A stretch of DNA of 26,418 nucleotides from an uncultured delta proteobacterium (GTDB lineage Bacteria > RBG-13-61-14 > DRUE01), in the NCBI GenBank assembly GCA_903930515.1, contig CAIYYW010000063.1, positions 1-26,418 on the forward strand. Direction: 5' to 3'. The position numbers were made by a program, and so were the translations under genes. Below the pieces are notes generated by a model, which was not told the DNA's origin, searched no databases, and saw only the letters and a program-made list of their open reading frames with translations. Numbering within the stretch: position 1 is the stretch's first letter; each line of letters opens with the position of its first letter. This document shows positions 1 to 7,112 of the stretch, piece by piece.

Positions 1-334
1 GGTTTTCGTGGGTTAAATTCATCGCGAGCCAAGGGGAAGATTTGCGGATGGAAGGGGGAACGGGCAGGATTTCAGTTTCCGGTTCAGTTAAAACCTGGAC
101 CTCAGAAACCCGGTTAGGGCGGTATAAGTCGAGCCGGATCCTGAATACTCCTCCAGAGTGCCATTCAGCGTCAACAATGCCTCTACTTGATCGCCCTGGC
201 GCCTGGGCAAAAAAAAATAGTTGCCCTTGAAACAGCTTATGCGGAAATGACGGGGAAGGAGTGTTCAAAGCAGAATCGCGCCTGAAGGCGCTCGCACATT
301 CAAAGCAACACGCAGACAAGATTGTCTGCGCCAC
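1..334 (-). CDS. Possible partial reading frame off the left edge, unidentified
   Basis: On the minus strand one frame stays open from the region upstream of the patatin gene to base 1 and beyond. The part nearest the edge reads like protein (for example ...VDAEWHSGGVFRIRLDLYR...), with alternating hydrophobic and charged residues. There is no ATG near its beginning; the first plausible start is a GTG at 334-332, without a convincing ribosome binding site. The upstream half crosses the palindromic repeats at 275-357, so it is probably not genuine coding sequence. I do not recognise a family. A real gene may begin somewhere in 1-230 and continue out of the window, or the openness may be chance in GC-rich DNA. 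Confidence 0.25.
   Translation of the reverse strand, partial: MAQTILSACCFECASAFRRDSALNTPSPSFPHKLFQGQLFFFAQAPGRSSRGIVDAEWHSGGVFRIRLDLYRPNRVSEVQVLTEPETEILPVPPSIRKSSPWLAMNLTHEN
205..226. repeat. Inverted repeat with A-rich loop
   Basis: GGGCAA at 205-210 and TTGCCC at 221-226 are a perfect 6-bp inverted repeat around an A-rich 10-base loop. Read on the minus strand the loop is T-rich. The role is unknown. Confidence 0.3.
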
Positions 335-357
335 GAATGTATCGCGCCTAAAGACGC
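275..357. repeat. Cluster of three small palindromic hairpins (REP-like)
   Basis: Three inverted repeats lie within 83 bases. The first is GCGCC-TGAA-GGCGC at 278-291, a perfect 5-bp stem. The second has arms CGCAGACA and TGTCTGCG at 311-318 and 323-330, a perfect 8-bp stem with loop AGAT. The third is GCGCC-TAAA-GACGC at 344-357, with one mismatched pair. The outer two share the direct-repeat text ATCGCGCCT (275-283 and 341-349). No T-tract follows any of them, so they are not ordinary terminators. The form resembles dispersed REP-type intergenic elements; whether copies occur elsewhere cannot be seen here. Confidence 0.6.
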
Positions 358-374
358 AACCAAATAGTCTCGGC

Positions 375-402
375 TTGACAGGGGCAGTGCGGGGATTAGA
401 CT
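375..402 (+). promoter_or_regulatory. Sigma70-type promoter of the patatin/rluD/yfiH operon
   Basis: A perfect -35 box TTGACA (375-380) is followed by a 16-base spacer and a -10 box TAGACT (397-402, 4 of 6 consensus). Transcription would begin near 409. A Shine-Dalgarno-like AAGGA (412-416) sits 8 bases before the ATG at 425. Confidence 0.6.
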
Positions 403-424
403 TTTTGGTGTAAGGATAGAGAAG

Positions 425-1372
425 ATGAAGATCGGGATAGCGTTGGGTGGAGGCTCGGCGCGGGGCCTTTCCCAGATCGGGGTATTGGAGGTCCTGGAGG
501 AGAACGGGATCTATCCGGAGGTTCTGGCGGGGACAAGTATGGGGGCCTTGATCGGGGCGCTCTATTTATATTTGGGGAAGCCGGCGAGCCAATTGCGGAC
601 TCGGATGAAGGAATTTATGGAGAGCGACCCTTTCAAGAAGGCCCGGTTTGATGTTCTGCGGGACAGCCGGGAGGAGAAGGGAGAGGGGTTCTGGGATTCG
701 GTGACCCAGGCGGTGCGGAAGGGTATTATGTATAGTTATTCGGTCCGGCGCGAGTCCATCATTCCGCGCGATATTTTCCAGGGTATTATTGAGGGGCTTC
801 TCCCGGACATCCGGATTGAGGAGTTGCCAAAGCCCTTTGCCGCGGTGAGCCTGGACCTGATTTCCGGCCGGGAGGTGATCTGGACCAAGGGATCGCTCCG
901 GCAGGCGGTGATGGCGAGTTCGGCGATTCCTGGTTTTTTCCCGCCCCAGATGGTTGACCAGCAGATTTTGGTGGACGGCGGGTGGACCAATTCGGTTCCG
1001 ATCCGGCCTGCGTTTTCTCTGGGCGCGGATATCGTGATTGCGGTTGACACTTCTCGCGGGAGCGAGGAGTTATTCGAGTTCAAGCGGGGCCTGGACCTGA
1101 TCCTGCGGACGGCGCAGATTATGATGAAGAAGTTGCGGGAGACGCAATTGGAGGAAGCGGATGTATTGATCCAGCCGGCGGTTACGGATATTCACTGGTC
1201 GGATTTCAACGAGCCGGAGCAGTTGGTTGAGCGGGGAAGACAGGCGGCGCTTCCGAAGGTGAAAGAGGTTCAGGCCGCGATCCGGAGAGGCCGTCGGCGG
1301 AAGGTATTGAAGGACGCGCTTGATTTGGCCAAGGTATATCAGAAGTTTTTGCCGGAGCGCGGTGATCAATAG
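425..1372 (+). CDS. Patatin-like phospholipase/esterase (RssA type)
   Basis: A 315-residue protein of the bacterial patatin family, cytoplasmic or membrane-associated serine acyl hydrolases that cleave lipid acyl esters through a Ser-Asp dyad. The N-terminus carries the glycine-rich oxyanion loop GGGSARG (residues 8-14) and the nucleophile elbow GTSMG with Ser38. The catalytic Asp is in the DGG motif (Asp184), so the dyad is intact. The length fits the RssA/YlbK-type subfamily. There is no signal peptide. The start is the ATG at 425, with AAGGA 8 bases upstream and a good promoter before it. It is the first gene of a tight cluster: its 3' end overlaps the likely GTG start of the next gene by 11 bases. 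The physiological substrate is unknown. Confidence 0.9.
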   Translation: MKIGIALGGGSARGLSQIGVLEVLEENGIYPEVLAGTSMGALIGALYLYLGKPASQLRTRMKEFMESDPFKKARFDVLRDSREEKGEGFWDSVTQAVRKGIMYSYSVRRESIIPRDIFQGIIEGLLPDIRIEELPKPFAAVSLDLISGREVIWTKGSLRQAVMASSAIPGFFPPQMVDQQILVDGGWTNSVPIRPAFSLGADIVIAVDTSRGSEELFEFKRGLDLILRTAQIMMKKLRETQLEEADVLIQPAVTDIHWSDFNEPEQLVERGRQAALPKVKEVQAAIRRGRRRKVLKDALDLAKVYQKFLPERGDQ

Positions 1373-2318
1373 CATCCGGGTGGTGGTCTCGGCTCAGGAC
1401 CAGCCGGGACGGCTGGACTATTTTCTGGCGCAAAAGCTCTCGGTCCCTAGCCGGAGCCGGATCAAAACCCTGATCGAGCAGGGACAGGTCTTGCTCAATT
1501 CCAAGCCGGCCAAGCCCTCGTCCAAAGTCAAGTCCGGGGATAAAATAGAAATGACCATCCCGAAGCCGCTTCCGGCCAAGCCTTTAGCGGAGGCGATCCC
1601 GCTTCAAATTTTTTATCAGGACCGGGACCTGATCGTGATTGACAAGCCGGCCGGGATGATGACGCATCCGGTGGCCGGGAAAATGAGCGGCACCTTGGTC
1701 AACGCCCTGCTCAATCATTGCAAGGACCTGAGCGGGATCGGCGGGGAACTCAAGCCCGGGATCGTGCACCGCCTGGACAAGCTGACCAGCGGGGTGATGG
1801 TTTCGGCCAAAACCGAGCTGGCGCATTTGAAGCTCGCGGAGCAATTCAAGCAACACAGCATTGAGCGGGCGTATTGGGCCTTGGCGCGGGGGAACCCGGA
1901 GAAAAATTCCGGCAGGATTGAATCCAAAATCAGCCGGAACCCGAGGCACCGATTGAAGATGACCGGCCGGGGCAAACAAGGCCGGGTGGCGATCACGGAA
2001 TGGAAGGTGATCAGGCGGTTCAAGCATTTCAGCGTTATTGAATGCCGCCTCCATACCGGCCGCACCCATCAGATCCGGGTACATTTGACCGAGATGGGAT
2101 TCCCTTTGGTCGGCGACGCCCTTTACGGAGGGGGCCATAACCCGTCGGAAAAAATCGCGCCCGAAATCCGGGAGGCGATCAAGAACCTGAACCGGCAGGC
2201 CCTCCACGCCTTTAAGCTCGGATTCGCGCATCCCCGGACCGGCCAAGGGATGTCCTTTTGCTCGCCCCTCCCCGAAGAACTAGACTCCCTGCTCAGGTTG
2301 CTGGAGAAATTTGACTGA
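1362..2318 (+). CDS. rluD: RluA/RluD-family 23S rRNA pseudouridine synthase
   Basis: An S4 domain (about residues 13-70) precedes a pseudouridine synthase domain (about 80-300), the RluD plan. The catalytic motif HRLDKLTSG places the nucleophilic Asp at residue 139, and a later GRTHQIRVH motif is also typical. Members isomerise specific uridines in 23S rRNA; RluD modifies helix 69. The family contains several paralogues, so the exact target is inferred. The frame is open further upstream to an ATG at 1320, but that would lie deep inside the patatin gene and add residues unlike the family. The GTG at 1362 has GGAG a few bases before it and puts the S4 domain at the usual distance. Its stop TGA shares one base with the ATG of the next gene (TGATG), suggesting translational coupling. 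Confidence 0.9.
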   Translation: MINSIRVVVSAQDQPGRLDYFLAQKLSVPSRSRIKTLIEQGQVLLNSKPAKPSSKVKSGDKIEMTIPKPLPAKPLAEAIPLQIFYQDRDLIVIDKPAGMMTHPVAGKMSGTLVNALLNHCKDLSGIGGELKPGIVHRLDKLTSGVMVSAKTELAHLKLAEQFKQHSIERAYWALARGNPEKNSGRIESKISRNPRHRLKMTGRGKQGRVAITEWKVIRRFKHFSVIECRLHTGRTHQIRVHLTEMGFPLVGDALYGGGHNPSEKIAPEIREAIKNLNRQALHAFKLGFAHPRTGQGMSFCSPLPEELDSLLRLLEKFD

Positions 2319-3100
2319 TGCGCAAAACGGAAAGCAACGGCCTGGTTTATTATCAGTCGGAAATTCTGCTCAACTTGGGCTTTGAGAATTTTTTCTTCAC
2401 CCGCAAAGGCGGGGTCAGCCTGGGCGAACTCGCGGAGCTGAACCTGAGCTTCCGGGCCGGAGATGATCCGGAGCGGGTGCAAAGCAACCTGGACAAAACG
2501 CGCCGGGTAATGAAGGCCGGGCATCTGGTTATGGTTCATCAGGTGCACGGCGCCAAGGCGCTGTTGCTCGAGCAAGGTCCGATTGAACCGGAAAGTTTGC
2601 GCAACCAGGAAAGGGACGCGATCGTGACCAGGATGCCCGGGATCGGGATCGGGGTTTTATGCGCCGATTGTTTCCCGCTGCTTCTGGCCGAGCCGGAGCA
2701 GAAAATCATCGGCATCGCCCATTGCGGCCGGAGGGGGATCATCTCCGGGGTGATTGAGAACACCCTGGATGAAATCGTCCGGCTGGGCGGCAAAGTTGGG
2801 AGGATCATCGCCGCGATCGGGCCGGGTATTTGCGGGGAATGTTACCAGGTGGATCAGCCGGTGATTTTGGAATACCGGGAAAAATTTCCGCAAGGAGAAG
2901 GCCGGATCTGGAGGCGCGGCCCGGGATTTTATCTATTGGACCTGAAACAGGCGATGGTCTCGGTGCTGGCCGACGCGGGCGTTGCCGAAGATCGGATAGA
3001 AGACCTCGGCCTTTGCACCCTGGAGGGAGAGGATTTTTTTTCCCACCGCCGGAGTCTGGGCCAAGCCGGTCGTCAGCTTTCCGCGATCGTGATAAAATAG
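2318..3100 (+). CDS. YfiH/PgeF laccase-domain protein (purine nucleoside phosphorylase family)
   Basis: A 260-residue protein of the DUF152/laccase-domain family. Members have been described as multicopper polyphenol oxidases, purine nucleoside phosphorylase/adenosine deaminases, and as editing factors for peptidoglycan precursors (PgeF). The metal-site motifs are visible: HQVHG (His74/His77), CADCFP (Cys115/Cys118) and AHCGRRG (His135), then IGPGICGECYQV. The third motif is usually AHAGWRG; here the Trp is Arg138 and the Ala is Cys136. The gene follows rluD with a one-base overlap. An rluD-yfiH neighbourhood is common in bacteria, which supports both calls. Zinc binding and catalytic potential look preserved. 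Which reaction it performs cannot be decided from sequence. Confidence 0.88.
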   Translation: MRKTESNGLVYYQSEILLNLGFENFFFTRKGGVSLGELAELNLSFRAGDDPERVQSNLDKTRRVMKAGHLVMVHQVHGAKALLLEQGPIEPESLRNQERDAIVTRMPGIGIGVLCADCFPLLLAEPEQKIIGIAHCGRRGIISGVIENTLDEIVRLGGKVGRIIAAIGPGICGECYQVDQPVILEYREKFPQGEGRIWRRGPGFYLLDLKQAMVSVLADAGVAEDRIEDLGLCTLEGEDFFSHRRSLGQAGRQLSAIVIK

Positions 3101-3119
3101 GGCGCGGGAAGAGCAGACG

Positions 3120-4274
3120 ATGGAATCAGCCGGATATAAAGTCGCGATAATCGCTTCAATTGAAAGCTCCTTCACCGCCCTGTTCGCCAACCAGATCAAG
3201 CAGCTCCAGGAGCAAGGATTCCAGATCACCGCCATCTCCAGCCTGGAGTATCCCAACAACCTGGAATTTTTCAAGAACGCCGGAGTGGAATTCATTGAAG
3301 TGCCCATCCACCGCCAGATTTCCCCCTTCGCCGACCTGCTCACGGTTTACCGACTAACCCGGATTTTCCGGCAAAAAAAATTCGACCTGATCCACACCCA
3401 GACCCCCAAGCCCACCCTGCTCGGAGCCATTGCCGGAAAGCTCTCGGGAATCCCGGTGATCAACACGGCCCGGCCGATCTTCCGAGAGATGCCCGAAGGC
3501 TGGAGGCGGAAGTTTTCCATCCGGCTGGAAAAACTTTCGGCCCTGCTCACGGATTTGGTGATGGTGGAGAACCCAAACGATTTTGATTTGTATCTGGGCC
3601 TGGGGATCGTTCCTGCAAGGAAATTGAAAATTCAGGGGAACGGCATAGACCTGTCCCGGTTTGATCCGGAAAAAATTACAGCCGCGGAACTCGCCCGGGT
3701 CCGCGGGGAGCTGAAAATCCCGGAAGACGCGGTGGTGATCGGGTGCGTGGCCCGGTATGTTTTTGAAAAAGGCTACCGGGAATTGTTTGAGGCCTTTCGC
3801 CAGCTCAAGCCCAAATACCCGAAACTATATCTGCTCACCGTCGGATTTTTCCTCCCCAGCGAGCGCGACCCGATCCCGCGGGACCTCCCGGAAAAAATGG
3901 GCATCGCCGACCGGGTGGTTATGCTGGAAAACCGCTCGGATATGGAATTGCTCTACGGCTTGATGGACATCGCGGTCCTCCCAACCTACCGCGACTGCTT
4001 CCCGCGATCCCTGATCGAGGCCGCGGCAATGCAAAAAGCGATCATCGCATCGGACCTGGTCGGATGCCGGGTGGTGATCAAGCCGGAAGAGACCGGGATC
4101 CTGGTCCCGGCCAAAGACGCCGTCTCCCTGCGCCAGGCATTGGAACGGTTGCTGCAAGACAAAGACCTGGCCCGGAGCCTGGGGAAAAACGCGCGCAAAT
4201 ACGCATTGGAACACCTCAATGAGGAGATGGTGTGCAAAAAAATTATTGACTGCTACGCCCAACTGCTTTCCTGA
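3120..4274 (+). CDS. Glycosyltransferase family 4 (GT-B fold)
   Basis: A 384-residue retaining GT4 glycosyltransferase. The N-terminal Rossmann half begins YKVAIIASIESSF and has the acceptor-side pattern ...FDLIHTQTPKPTLLG (about residues 95-110). The C-terminal half has the donor-site sequence GNGIDLSRFDP, then GCVARYVFEKGYRELFEA, and the closing ...CFPRSLIEAAAMQKAIIASD segment, which contains the GT4 Glu-containing signature. It lacks a signal peptide or clear TM helix, so it probably acts on the inner face of the membrane in surface-polysaccharide or glycolipid synthesis; donor and acceptor are not predictable. It lies 19 bases after yfiH and is the last plus-strand gene before the tRNA, with no T-tract terminator seen behind it. 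Confidence 0.88.
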   Translation: MESAGYKVAIIASIESSFTALFANQIKQLQEQGFQITAISSLEYPNNLEFFKNAGVEFIEVPIHRQISPFADLLTVYRLTRIFRQKKFDLIHTQTPKPTLLGAIAGKLSGIPVINTARPIFREMPEGWRRKFSIRLEKLSALLTDLVMVENPNDFDLYLGLGIVPARKLKIQGNGIDLSRFDPEKITAAELARVRGELKIPEDAVVIGCVARYVFEKGYRELFEAFRQLKPKYPKLYLLTVGFFLPSERDPIPRDLPEKMGIADRVVMLENRSDMELLYGLMDIAVLPTYRDCFPRSLIEAAAMQKAIIASDLVGCRVVIKPEETGILVPAKDAVSLRQALERLLQDKDLARSLGKNARKYALEHLNEEMVCKKIIDCYAQLLS

Positions 4275-4329
4275 TCAAAATCATCTTCCGGGAACGCGGA
4301 ACCCAAAACCCGCAGCAGGATGGTTAAAT

Positions 4330-4405
4330 TGGTGCGGCCGGCAGGATTCGAACCTGCGACCATCGGATTAGAAATCCGATGCTCTATCCACTGAGCCACG
4401 GCCGC
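4330..4405 (-). tRNA. tRNA-Arg (anticodon UCU)
   Basis: Read on the minus strand, the sequence folds into a complete cloverleaf. The 7-bp acceptor stem is GCGGCCG/CGGCCGC, the D-arm begins GGCTCAGTGGATAGAGC, and the T-arm has loop TTCGAAT. The anticodon stem is TCGGA/TCCGA with loop TTTCTAA, giving anticodon TCT, which reads AGA (Arg). The discriminator is A (complement of 4333) and the 3' CCA is encoded at 4332-4330. No intron or mismatch is seen. A strong promoter lies just upstream at 4420-4448. Confidence 0.97.
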
Positions 4406-4419
4406 GAAAAGATGAAAAT

Positions 4420-4448
4420 AATTTAACACCGATTTGGGGCAAGGTCAA
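4420..4448 (-). promoter_or_regulatory. Promoter of the tRNA-Arg gene
   Basis: On the minus strand, TTGACC (4448-4443) and TAAATT (4425-4420) are separated by exactly 17 bases. The -10 box ends 14 bases before the mature tRNA 5' end at 4405, leaving a short 5' leader for RNase P. The region between the boxes and the tRNA is AT-rich, as expected. Confidence 0.7.
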
Positions 4449-4543
4449 CCTTCAAAAACAGGCCGACCCGATCCAATCAATCCGATCCCCTTCCTAAAAT
4501 CCAGACATCACCCCTGCCCTCTCCTTCCATCATTTATTAAAAG

Positions 4544-4563
4544 TATCAGGAACAAGTCTGATA
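4544..4563. repeat. Perfect 6-bp dyad in the intergenic gap
   Basis: TATCAG (4544-4549) and CTGATA (4558-4563) form a perfect inverted repeat around an 8-base loop, in an AT-rich part of the gap between the tRNA promoter and the small gene at 4656. On the minus strand it is followed by CTTTTAAT, so a weak minus-strand terminator is possible; a protein-binding site is equally possible. Apart from this and the promoters, nothing else is evident in 4449-4597. Confidence 0.3.
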
Positions 4564-4597
4564 AAAGGAAAAAAACGGCTCGGGCGGGACCTGCGAC

Positions 4598-4626
4598 TTG
4601 ACAACGGCTATAAGTTGTGTCATTAA
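4598..4626 (+). promoter_or_regulatory. Promoter-like site with overlapping dyad
   Basis: A perfect -35 box TTGACA (4598-4603) stands 17 bases before CATTAA (4621-4626), a weak -10 (3 of 6). Between them ACAAC (4601-4605) and GTTGT (4614-4618) are inverted repeats with an 8-base centre, starting inside the -35 box. That arrangement suits an operator, but no regulator is identified. The following AGGGGGGAT (4642-4650) is a usable Shine-Dalgarno region for the ATG at 4656. Confidence 0.45.
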
Positions 4627-4655
4627 ATTAGGGAATACAATCAGGGGGGATAGAA

Positions 4656-4973
4656 ATGATCTGCCAGGAATGTCAGGAAGAGTATCAATTTGAGCGGGTG
4701 AGGCTTGATCCGGAGAGTTGCCGGTCGTTTGTAAGTTTTAGCTGCGATTGCAAGGCCAAGCTGGTCTTGCCGGAGGATGATTGCCTGCGCTTGGGCTTAT
4801 TGGGCAATGAAGCGCGGGAGCAATTGCGCCATTTGCGGATGGTCTCGTTTCGGAAGCGATTGGACAATGAGAAGAAGCCGGGGAAGGTCTATCTGAAGGC
4901 GATGAAGGCCCACCAGCGGATCCTGCTCCAATACCTGGAAGAGGTCAGCCGGAAGGAAATCAATTTCAGTTGA
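4656..4973 (+). CDS. Small Cys-rich protein of unknown function
   Basis: A 105-residue protein that I do not recognise. The first 45 residues hold six cysteines: Cys3 and Cys6 form a CxxC, Cys22 stands alone, Cys30 and Cys32 form a CxC, and Cys43 follows. The spacing suggests a small zinc- or metal-binding N-terminal domain with two Cys pairs. The C-terminal half (about 50-105) is charged and helical-looking, rich in Arg, Lys, Glu and Leu. There is no signal peptide or TM segment, so it should be cytoplasmic. It has its own promoter-like site and a purine-rich ribosome binding site, and stands alone between the tRNA and the Bat operon. The evidence that it is real is the start context, codon-like composition and motif pattern. 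Confidence 0.65.
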   Translation: MICQECQEEYQFERVRLDPESCRSFVSFSCDCKAKLVLPEDDCLRLGLLGNEAREQLRHLRMVSFRKRLDNEKKPGKVYLKAMKAHQRILLQYLEEVSRKEINFS

Positions 4974-5037
4974 AGCCAAAACTGTTTTTTAAGGAACCTG
5001 CCGCCAAAGAATTAGTCTAATCCATCAATGCGATCTA

Positions 5038-5067
5038 TTGGCGCGAAAGGGAATTCGGGCTTATAAT
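5038..5067 (+). promoter_or_regulatory. Promoter of the Bat operon
   Basis: A perfect -10 box TATAAT (5062-5067) follows TTGGCG (5038-5043, 4 of 6) with an 18-base spacer. Transcription would begin near 5074, leaving a leader of about 30 bases. GGAGG at 5090-5094 is placed 9 bases before the TTG at 5104. The same TTG at 5038 could be misread as a start codon. Confidence 0.65.
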
Positions 5068-5103
5068 CCGGTAGTAATTTTAGAGGGTTGGAGGTGGTCA
5101 GGG

Positions 5104-6129
5104 TTGAGATTCCGGAGTTGGTTACCGGTTTTGGTCCTTATATCGTTTCCCGGCTTGGCGCAGCAACCACAGTTGCCGGTTCCGGATCTGCATCTGCCGC
5201 CGCCATCCGCTCCGGCCCCTGCTCCCGGCCAAACCCCTGCGGCCCCCGCCCCTTCCGCTCCGGTTGGACCTCCCCCGTCCAATATGCCGAGCGTGAAAAT
5301 TTCCGCGAAAGTAGAGCCGCTCAAGATTCACCGGGGGGATATTTTTGACTACCTTCTTGAATTGAGTTGGGAGAAGAGCCGGAAGAGTTGCGAGTTGGAG
5401 TTCAAGCTGCCGCTGATCCCGGCCGGGGACAAGATCAAGGCGGTCGGGTCGGAGTTTGAATCGGAAAATTCCGCCCAGGCCGAGACCGAGCAGGTTAAAC
5501 GGATTTACCGGTTCAAATATTTCCCGATGGAGCAGGGCGGAAAGAGCATCGCCCAGGCCGACTTTGAATACCGCTGCCGCGGGACCGAGCCTTATTATAA
5601 GGTGTCCGCGCCTCCGTTTCCGGTGGAAGTCTTGAAGAAAAGGATTCAGTTCAAGGACCTTGCCCGCTCTTTATATTTCCGGATCGGCCTGCTGGCGATC
5701 CTGGTGGCCGGGATCGGCTCGGCGATAATAATTATTTTACGGGCGCGGCGGAAGCGGAAGGCCGGGCAGACGCTGATTCCGCTGGAAAAAACCCCGGAAG
5801 AAAAAGGAATGGAGCTGCTGATCCACGCGGACCAATACCGGATCGCGGGCAGGTATCCGGATTATTTCCTGGGACTGGAACAGGCGCTGAGGAAATATTT
5901 AGAGGAAAAATATTCAATCCGCTGGACCGGCCGGGAAAAATTGGTGGATGAAATTTCCAAAGCCACCGCCCCGGAACTGGCCTCGGAGTTGGGGTATTTC
6001 CTGAAATTTTCCGACCGGGTGAAATTCGCCGGGCAGGAGCCGGCCGGCTCGGACCTGGACCGTTGTTACCAGGCGGTGCGGCGGGTGATTGAATTTAAAA
6101 AATTGGATATGACTGGAGGCAAGCAATGA
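5104..6129 (+). CDS. BatD-like membrane-anchored protein, first of operon
   Basis: A 341-residue protein with a bitopic plan: signal peptide (1-20, ending GLAQ), Pro/Ala-rich linker (21-60), beta-rich periplasmic domain (about 62-178), one TM helix (about 193-213), a basic stop-transfer stretch RARRKRK, and a helical cytoplasmic tail (about 235-332). The tail pattern (ALRKYLEEKY...Trp...FA...) resembles the tails of the proteins encoded at 8947 and 12794, so I place it in the BatD/DUF4381-like group; this rests on eye alignment only. The start is the TTG at 5104, with GGAGG 9 bases upstream. An upstream in-frame TTG at 5038 lies within the promoter -35 and would spoil the signal peptide. It overlaps moxR by 4 bases (ATGA). 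It likely serves as a membrane partner for the MoxR/VWA proteins. Confidence 0.75.
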   Translation: MRFRSWLPVLVLISFPGLAQQPQLPVPDLHLPPPSAPAPAPGQTPAAPAPSAPVGPPPSNMPSVKISAKVEPLKIHRGDIFDYLLELSWEKSRKSCELEFKLPLIPAGDKIKAVGSEFESENSAQAETEQVKRIYRFKYFPMEQGGKSIAQADFEYRCRGTEPYYKVSAPPFPVEVLKKRIQFKDLARSLYFRIGLLAILVAGIGSAIIIILRARRKRKAGQTLIPLEKTPEEKGMELLIHADQYRIAGRYPDYFLGLEQALRKYLEEKYSIRWTGREKLVDEISKATAPELASELGYFLKFSDRVKFAGQEPAGSDLDRCYQAVRRVIEFKKLDMTGGKQ

Positions 6130-7112
6130 GCGAGATGGAGAGAATTCAGGCGATGGTGGAAAAAGAGAGCCAGTTCGTGGACAAGCTCCTTGGTGAGGTG
6201 GGCAAGGTGATCGTGGGGCAGAGGCGGATGCTGGAGCGGGTATTGATCGGCCTGCTCTGCAAGGGACATATCCTGCTGGAGGGCGTTCCCGGCCTGGCCA
6301 AGACCCTGACCATCAAGACCTTTTGCGATTGCATCCGGGTGAAATTCCAGCGCATCCAGTTCACTCCCGATCTCCTGCCCGCGGACATCATCGGCACCTT
6401 GATCTACGACCAGAAAACCGGGAACTTCATCCCCAAGAAAGGGCCGATCTTCCATAATTTGATCCTGGCCGATGAAATCAACCGCGCCCCGGCCAAAGTC
6501 CAGAGCGCGCTTTTGGAAGCGATGCAGGAGCGGCAGGTCACCATCGGCGACCAAACCTATAAATTGGAGGAGCCGTTCCTGGTGCTGGCCACCCAGAACC
6601 CGATTGAGCATGAAGGCACCTATCCCCTGCCGGAGGCTCAGGTGGACCGGTTTATGCTCAAGATTTTGGTGCCATATCCGAAGAAGGACGAGGAGCGCGA
6701 GATTATGGAGCGGATGACCGGGGTGGAAATCCCGAAGGCGGACGCGGTGATCAGTTCGGAGGAGTTGATGAAGACGCGGGAGGTGGTGAACCAGATCTAT
6801 CTTGATCCCAAGATCAAGGATTACATCATCAACCTGGTCTTTGCCAGCCGGAACCCCGCCGAGGCCGGCCTGAAGGACCTGGAAGGACTAATCTCCTGGG
6901 GGGCGTCTCCGCGCGCCAGCATCTACCTCAACCTGGCAAGTCGCGCACACGCTTTCCTAAGACACCGCGGTTATGTCACGCCCGAGGATATTAAGTCCAT
7001 CGGCCCGGAGGTGCTCAGGCACCGGATCCTTTTAAGCTACGAAGCGGAAGCCGAGGAGATAAGCAGTGATGAAGTGGTTAAGAGAATATTTGACAAGATT
7101 GAAGTCCCCTGA
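6126..7112 (+). CDS. moxR: MoxR-family AAA+ ATPase
   Basis: A 328-residue AAA+ ATPase of the MoxR branch. Visible motifs are Walker A GVPGLAKT (53-60), Walker B NLILADE (111-117), and sensor-1 TQN (156-158), followed by PLPEAQVDRF and the C-terminal lid helices with SPRAS. MoxR proteins act as ATP-driven chaperone-like machines that work with VWA-domain partners in maturation or activation of target complexes, often at the membrane. It is cytoplasmic and has no extra domain. It is coupled to the preceding gene by ATGA, and its 3' end overlaps the DUF58 gene by 44 bases. The pairing with DUF58 and two VWA membrane proteins downstream is the classical MoxR-Bat arrangement. Confidence 0.95.
   Translation: MSEMERIQAMVEKESQFVDKLLGEVGKVIVGQRRMLERVLIGLLCKGHILLEGVPGLAKTLTIKTFCDCIRVKFQRIQFTPDLLPADIIGTLIYDQKTGNFIPKKGPIFHNLILADEINRAPAKVQSALLEAMQERQVTIGDQTYKLEEPFLVLATQNPIEHEGTYPLPEAQVDRFMLKILVPYPKKDEEREIMERMTGVEIPKADAVISSEELMKTREVVNQIYLDPKIKDYIINLVFASRNPAEAGLKDLEGLISWGASPRASIYLNLASRAHAFLRHRGYVTPEDIKSIGPEVLRHRILLSYEAEAEEISSDEVVKRIFDKIEVP

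Noticed and set aside
42-230. Plus-strand reading frame of 62 codons
   Set aside because: No promoter or ribosome site, Ser/Thr/Arg-rich composition; the opposite strand reads more like protein here.
275-357. Possible CRISPR remnant
   Set aside because: Only two imperfect direct-repeat copies, no regular spacer spacing and no cas genes; hairpin cluster is the simpler reading.
1320-1361. Upstream ATG extension of the pseudouridine synthase
   Set aside because: It would add 14 residues not matching the family and overlap patatin by 53 bases; GTG 1362 has a ribosome site.
4275-4329. Intrinsic terminator after the GT4 gene
   Set aside because: TTCCG/CGGAA can form a short stem, but there is no T-tract.
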